A stretch of 38,491 nucleotides of DNA from Perkinsus olseni. Its lineage: Eukaryota; Perkinsozoa; Perkinsida; Perkinsidae. Below are positions 33,271-38,491 of the stretch, in pieces. The stretch is taken from positions 1 to 38,491 of the forward strand of contig JABANP010000501.1 of the NCBI GenBank assembly GCA_013115135.1. Direction: 5' to 3'. The notes beneath the pieces are model-generated. The model did not search any database, was not told the DNA's origin, and was given only the letters and a program-made list of their open reading frames with translations. The stretch's first letter is position 1; every line of letters starts with the position of its first letter. Made by a program: the position numbers and the translations under genes.

Positions 33271-34250
33271 TATTTTGTTACACTGACTGCAAATCAGGAG
33301 GGCACTCCTGCCTTGAGACCTATATACGAGATCATGGATATCTTATTAACACGCCAACAGGAAAATTTCGTGGATGCTGAGTCACTTCGACAAGCTGCTT
33401 GTACACCTATGTTAGTGAATTGGTATCATTTTTGTGCAGAAGGCGGTAGACTTCATATGCTCAAGTGATCAAGAACCACTTGGAAAGATAACTCACTATT
33501 GGGGCCGTTATGAATTTAATGAATCCAATTTGCCACATTACCATCTACTATGGAGCAACGAAGATGCTGATTCCGCAAAGAACAGAATATGCTGCTCATT
33601 TCAACAATTTCATACTTGGAAAAATTCTCTTTTGGCCTCTGGATTGGTAAAAGATGAACTGGATTGGGATTATGTATGTGACCTTTATTGTCGTGTTCAA
33701 CAACATTCATGTATCGCATCCGCTGGTAAATGTCAAAAAAGGGATTTAAATGGGAACTTAGTTTGTAAAATACCTTTCTATCCGTCATCAAATGTCACAG
33801 TATACAGTGAAATAGATAAAGATATATCGGACGAAGATTTTGATCTTTACTGTGATCTTGGTTGGGCTTATATTGGTGAAAATGGTGAAAGGAGAATCAG
33901 ACCAGAGTGGAAGCCTGGGCGGTGGTTATATGCTACGGATCATCATAATAACATTCAGTGGGTTCCTTGTAATCCATTCATTTTTTGCTTATGCAGATCG
34001 AATGTTAACGTTTTACTTACTGACTGGTCTATGTGTGCTCGGTATTTGGCGAGTTACGCTGGTAAACCACCCAGTCATCGCTTGACTACACTGAAAGCGG
34101 ATGGGCCTACAAAAATAATAGCTGAAGATGTATCCAATGGTACCCAATTGAGGAAATTTTCAAGCTCATCAACGGAACATCGCTTACAAGGCAGATTCGT
34201 CACGCTCCCAGAAGCTATTTTCTACACATTGGGTTTCGATTACGTTCACA
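33271..34250 (+). other. HUH Rep endonuclease domain
   Basis: Motif 1 FVTLTANQEG, motif 2 LPHYHLL (His-Tyr-His, metal ligands) and motif 3 YLASYAGK with two tyrosines and a lysine are in the order and approximate spacing of Helitron Rep. The domain is split by one surplus T at 33428-33432 between WYHF and VQKAVDF. The two-tyrosine form is that of Helitrons and distinguishes it from one-tyrosine plasmid/virus Reps. Confidence 0.9.
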
Positions 34251-35614
34251 CTAATGTATCATTCTTACATATCAATACCGATGTCGCTGAGAATCGCCCA
34301 TTACTTCATAAGCCAAAGGTTCGTCGGTTGGGAGTGAGTAATTTTTGCAGAAGGGCCATTATTACCACAATATTATATTCGACAGGATTTACCAGAACAA
34401 TATTGATCTGTGTTTATTGCTTGAGAGTTCGTTGTGTTGGGTGCAAGATTTGAGTGGCTGTTACTACCAATGATATGATTGATAATGATGATTGATATCA
34501 GTTCTCAGTTTCAAGGTTACAAGTAACTATGACATCGTACTGTATAGAGTACGCCTCCACTACACGATCATTCCACCAGTACACTCCATCACAGTTGCTT
34601 CTAATAGATGATGTTAAACAACGGGATTACTATCCTGACAAAGTAACATGCTTCGGTCTCAGACCACCAGAGTTACTACATGTATGCTATTTGAGACTGT
34701 ATCTCGAATGGTTTACTTGGGTCTCTTTACGCTGTGATGAGGGTGTCATCTATGATACTATAACAGAAAATCTCCAAGAAGGTATGTGGTTGGATGGATT
34801 GGATCGAATTACTAAATTGCGCCTACAAGCGGTAAACGCTTTCTCCAATTTTATACAAGCTGTCTTGAACGGGGAACATGGTAACTTCCATCCGTTGCTA
34901 CGTGCATATTGGGAACGAATACTGCGGCCCATATCATTGGATCCATCACGATTTACCAACTATGTGGATATCTCCCCTCCGATTTTGATACAAGTGGTAC
35001 CTAAGTTCATACTGCCAACTATGACTATACGCTGGCTCACTCATCTGATTTTGTACTATGGGCGTTACACATGTGAGGTTGAAGTTTTTTCAACATCCAC
35101 TCTGCTTCAAGCGTTCGAGAGAGTTGGACTATATAACCATGAAGACGGCGAAGCTTCTGCCCTCCACTTGCTTAATGTATGGGCAACTCATGAATTACGC
35201 GCCATGCCGGGTTCGCAACGACGATTTGATCATTGTCTGCGCTCTGCCAGATATATTTTGAGTTGTCTTATGGAAGCTGATTACCATGAGATTCAATATC
35301 TTGATAGTCCGCTTATATTGCTGCGACAACTACAAGAAGCTCATTCTGCAGAATCTAAAGCCCTGATTCTCAAAAATCGGGAAAAGTTTTGCCGAGCACT
35401 GTTGGAGTTCCATTTCGACAATCTGCCTTCGTTCGACGCTTTGATGACTGCCGAGTTGGATAGTCCCATTCAGTGGTGCCCTGTGCTCTCTTCCACTCCT
35501 AGTACTGATTCGAACTCATTGATCGAACAACGTCTCGCTTTAGATCATTGCCTCACTGCGATTAGATGCTTTCGTAGTGGTAACAAATCTTTCATTCAGT
35601 TTCCGCTTGTCTTA

Positions 35615-36935
35615 GGCTCCCCGGGAACGGGGAAGTCTTTTGTGGCACTGTTATCTTTAGCGGCAGGTAGATGTATTGGTCTAGAAGTGGCTGTAGTTGC
35701 TCTGACGAGTGAAACAGCTCAGAGATATGGTGGTCAACATATCCATAGATTGTTCAATCTCGTGGTTACGCGACGCGGCTCTCATCTGAGCACTACTGAG
35801 CTTATCAGCCAGAGTGTTGGACGTCTTCGACGCTCACCTCTACATCTGTCGTACTTACTAGCAGTGGATGTTTTTCTCATTGAAGAGATTGGTCTCATCG
35901 ACGAGACCACATTTCTGATATTAGATTCTATCCTTCGTGAGCTGAGAGATAACCGTTTACCTTGGGCTGGAAGTCTCGTCATAGGGACCGGTGACTATCG
36001 GCAGTTGAGTCCCGTTTCCGGTCCTCCGCTATGGACATCTAACTACTTGATCAGTCATTTCTCTTCATTCATACTGCGGCATTATGTAAGATCAGCCTCT
36101 GATTTAATTTTTACAAACTGTCATTGATATACTGAGAAAAGATACATCTGAAATCACAGATGATGATATCAACTACGTCTACAATGCTCTGACCACTCGA
36201 TGTATTCTTTGCAGCAATATTGAAGAGGCTAAGAGTGTTGCCGGAGAAGGTGCTTGTGAGATCTATAGTCAAAAAGCGAAGTGAGCGAGCTGCGGTGCAA
36301 CGGTTTTCTGCATACTTAGATGCCTGTGCTGCTTCTGGAGAAAGGATTTTTGAAAGTGTAGCCGAAGATGAATACAACGAAGGCGGTTTACATGCTAGAT
36401 GGAGACCTGCTGGTGTGCATTATTCCAGGATGCTTGATGCACAAATTATGGAACCTGCAATATTGAAAATCAAAGAGGGCACTGTGCTGAGACTAACACG
36501 AAACGACTTAAGTCCTGACAATGTCTACTCTCAAGGCCAAATCTGCATATGTACAAGAATTCCCAATTCTGCTGACGATGCTCTGCAGTTACGTATCGCT
36601 CCTCCAGGTGCTCGGTTTGTTTCCAATGTCGGTCATCAGGAACGACTTTCGGGATGGAAAGATATTACTCTTCGTAAAGAATTTGGGTTCGAAGTATGTA
36701 CTAAAGGTGTCCTTCTGAGGCGGAAGCAGTTTGGAGTCAAGAACTTCGTTTCTCAAACCATCCATAAGAGTTTAGGTGACACTCTACCGAGTATCATTAC
36801 GAAAATTGATTACCCTGGAAATGATCGAGTCCAAAAAAAGAATTTGCCTTATGGGAACGGCAACAATTACTGGTGCTCATAAGTCGGGTCCCATCGTTGG
36901 ATAGAATTATATTTATCAACACGGAGGCAGAGATC
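35615..36935 (+). other. PIF1-like helicase domain of the Helitron
   Basis: Walker A GSPGTGKS, Walker B FLIEEIGL, motif III TGDYRQLSP, then FQTVIDILRK and, in a third frame, RFSAYLDACAASGERIF, TIHKSLGDTL and LISRVPSLD. These are superfamily 1B motifs in the correct order. The domain changes frame three times (about 36113, 36277, 36833), each at or next to a homopolymer. Confidence 0.88.
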
Positions 36936-37103
36936 AGAAGTACTATTACTTATTTATTGAAACGGTCTTCATCATGGATTTACTATGCTACTCATGTGAT
37001 CGAAGCTATGTCTTCTTCATTATTACATCAGCATCCATCTAGATTGATATACTCAAGGTTCAATTCGTTACCTCTTCGAGTCATTAGCCTGCCACGCACC
37101 CCC

Positions 37104-37400
37104 GGAGGTTTCGTGTATTGCCTGATAAGTATGCGAATTACATTATACACTTATATTGGCTCTTGCAAGGATATAAGGCGGCGTTTAGATCAACACAACC
37201 GTGGTATGCGTGGGTCAGTGCACACGTCCTCTTGGCGAGTCCGTCCATTTGCTGTGGCAGGTCTGCTATTGGGATTTCCATACTGTGATCATGATCCTTC
37301 AGTTGCTCGTGATGCTCGACTCGAAGTAGAGCGAGCATGGCACGCAATTCTTCGTCGTTCTGACGTACCACAATCTGCCCTTGATAAAGGGTATAACACT
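37104..37400 (+). other. GIY-YIG nuclease domain fused to the helicase C-terminus
   Basis: GGFVYCL at 37104, then TYIGSCKDIRRRLDQHNRG from 37149, then RPF..AGLLLGF and LEVERAWHAIL. This reproduces the family pattern: G-x-V-Y, YIG, the catalytic Arg in the RRR cluster, and a downstream Glu. It lies in the same uninterrupted frame as helicase motif VI (LISRVPSLD), 75-80 codons earlier. Known family members cut DNA with one Arg, one Tyr and one metal-binding Glu; all three classes of residue are visible here. Confidence 0.85.
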
Positions 37401-37627
37401 ATGTTGTCCTTTCAGAGTAGATATCCTGATTTACTTTTTTTATCAACTATTATACAACATCTGCAACAGTTACTAGTAGCCCATAATCCTTTGACCAGCC
37501 AAGTTTGCTGTTGTGTTATTACGTGGTGAAATGTTGTAGCGTGGTCTTTTTCAACACTATTTGAAGGACGAGTAATTCAATAACTCATCATCATCTGTTG
37601 AATCAACAGTGTTGCTTTTTACATATC

Positions 37628-38491
37628 ATGGACTCTTCAATTCATTTTGACGAAGGTTGGCCCTTATTTGTAGGCCTATTTCCTTCCTTTTTCATATACT
37701 ACATGGCTTCACGCTTCGACCAACTAGCTCCTACTCAAAGGAGAACGGAAGAACCCGGTACTCATCAATTTATCGCTTATAAACTTGCTGTGGACGCGGA
37801 TATTGATACCTATGGCACTAAGAACCCTGTTGCCAGTTCAAACAAGAAGCAGCTCCTTCCTACGACAAGCAGTGTTAATACTCAGTCAGAATATAAGAAG
37901 CCTAAGTTCCAAGTGTCACAGCTACCTTCAACTTCCACATGATCACAAGTTCAACATTATGGCATTCATACAATTCTTCGCAATGCTGCCATATTTGAAG
38001 CTGTTTATACTAGATATTTGAGTACTCGTTATACATTTTGGTGAAGCATCAGCCTCTGGTAATAATTGCCTTATTCATGAGTATACTACAACTATGCCAG
38101 TACGAGCAGTTATTGCCATCAAGGTTACCTTCTCATGAAACAGAAGAATTCGTTGTAGAACAAGTGCGTCAGTATTTGAGTAGAACACAAATTATCCACT
38201 AAAGGTGAATTTCTCCAACATTCTAAGCATGGTTATGCTATTCTGGATGCTCTCTGGCGGATCTTTTGATATGCAAACTCATCGTCAACATGTATACATT
38301 GAAGGTAAATCTCTATCTGACCGCTCCATGTTGTTTGGTATTGACATACCTCATGATGAAAATATGAGTGTGTGCTTTACGCTAGGATTGTGGGTGAGCG
38401 CGTTGAAGAAATCGGATGTAACGCTAACTCTTTAACGTTAATGCTGTATAATTATGGATCATTACATTATATTCCATTATTTGCTAGAAGG
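37628..38491 (+). pseudogene. OTU-like cysteine protease domain ORF of the Helitron, partial and frame-broken
   Basis: The ORF from ATG 37628 has an unrecognised first 100 residues, a TGA at 37940 and then continues in the same frame (HYGIHTILRNAAIFEAVY). After a surplus T near 38037 it reads GEASASGNNCLIH, and after a surplus G near 38082 SILQLCQYEQLLPS to RQYLSRTQIIH. Later GEFLQHSKHGYAILDALWRIF is followed by a surplus T near 38266 and MQTHRQHVYIEGKSL. The GNNCLIH motif with a Cys at 38067 resembles the nucleophile segment of OTU-like proteases, which occur in some Helitrons. The His end of the catalytic site is outside the window, so the call is tentative. Confidence 0.5.

Larger units (their letters stand above)
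30201..37529 (+). pseudogene. Helitron Rep-helicase-GIY-YIG polyprotein, frame-broken
   Basis: The N-terminus (30201-31100) is cysteine-rich: CEVCWRR, then CINLCGCC, then MRCPWGC, probably zinc binding. The HUH Rep follows: YFVTLTANQEG at 33271, LPHYHLL with the two His codons at 33536 and 33542, and YLASYAGK with Tyr at 34043 and 34055. A region like that following Rep in other Helitrons (PEAIFYTLGFDY) leads to the helicase: GSPGTGKS at 35615-35638, FLIEEIGLID, GDYRQLSPV, TIHKSLGDTL (36757) and LISRVPSLD (36876). The last frame continues without a stop into the GIY-YIG domain, ending at 37529. Breaks: surplus T at about 30630, 33430 and 34344, surplus base near 36113 and 36277, missing A in the A7 run at 36833, and a disrupted stretch 34405-34500 with TGA codons. 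Nicking, strand transfer and unwinding are the family functions. Confidence 0.85.
30201..38491 (+). mobile_element. Helitron-like element (Rep, helicase, GIY-YIG, OTU-like), right end outside window
   Basis: A block of coding sequence, all on the plus strand and distinctly more AT-rich than the rest, carries the Rep-helicase pair that defines rolling-circle Helitrons. Additions are a GIY-YIG nuclease domain and a downstream OTU-like protein. Neither terminal hairpin nor CTRR end is visible; the right end lies beyond 38491. Several one-base frame breaks and two in-frame TGA codons make this copy inactive as written, unless they are sequence errors. Confidence 0.85.

Noticed and set aside
34339..34355. 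A 17-nt GTGAGT...TTTGCAG segment as an ultra-short intron
   Set aside because: Removing it gives a frame that soon hits a stop, other introns in the window are 43 bp or longer, and a one-base surplus in the T5 run explains the shift equally well.
34451..37942. TGA as a sense (Trp) codon because of in-frame TGA at 34493 and 37940
   Set aside because: All other long ORFs avoid TGA internally and several end with it; point mutation or error is simpler.

Overview
The window looks like nuclear DNA of a repeat-rich eukaryotic microbe, not a prokaryote. Genes are interrupted by short GT-AG introns (43-138 bp) whose phases fit exactly when exons are joined by hand. DNA transposons, a degenerate LTR element and several unrelated tandem repeats fill most of the space. 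My guess is a protist, possibly an alveolate of the Perkinsus type, but this is only an impression from intron style and transposon content. Nothing here is a species marker, and I see no tRNA, rRNA or spliced-leader gene.

Layout. 1-1376 is a 194-bp satellite, cut by the window edge. 1383-4918 (minus) is a nine-exon Mutator-like (MULE) transposase gene with a DDE core, a SWIM zinc finger and a duplicated acidic exon; its stop lies a few bases from the satellite. 5394-8112 is an LTR element with a 4-bp target duplication and only a gag ORF. 8559-10106 is an unknown gene in which a 417-bp two-exon, two-intron module is tandemly repeated without breaking the reading frame. 10468-11651 holds two 478-bp direct repeats full of regular hairpins, and 11885-12440 an 89-bp tandem array. 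12852-19668 is a large gene running from a PIF1-type helicase into a MULE transposase, a SWIM finger and a PHD finger. It is interrupted by an 884-bp hAT-type non-autonomous element with a perfect 8-bp target duplication, and it also contains a roughly 0.9-kb minisatellite encoding an Arg/Ser repeat.

20835-25453 is a gene of about 15 exons for a low-complexity Asp/Ser/His/Gln-rich protein, probably a host gene. 26699-27105 resembles the N-terminal part of a tyrosine recombinase. 28480-28929 is a Trp/Gly-rich ORF of unknown role. From about 30201 to the right edge lies a Helitron-like element: cysteine-rich N-terminus, HUH-type Rep with two tyrosines, PIF1-like helicase, a GIY-YIG nuclease domain fused in frame to the end of the helicase, and a second ORF with an OTU-like motif running off the window.

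The two most notable systems are the helicase-MULE-SWIM-PHD fusion and the Rep-helicase-GIY-YIG Helitron. Both carry single-base frame breaks, most of them just after TTT or AAA codons. The same signature appears in the MULE gene and in the 15-exon gene, so assembly or sequencing error, decay, or frameshifting all need to be considered before calling them pseudogenes.
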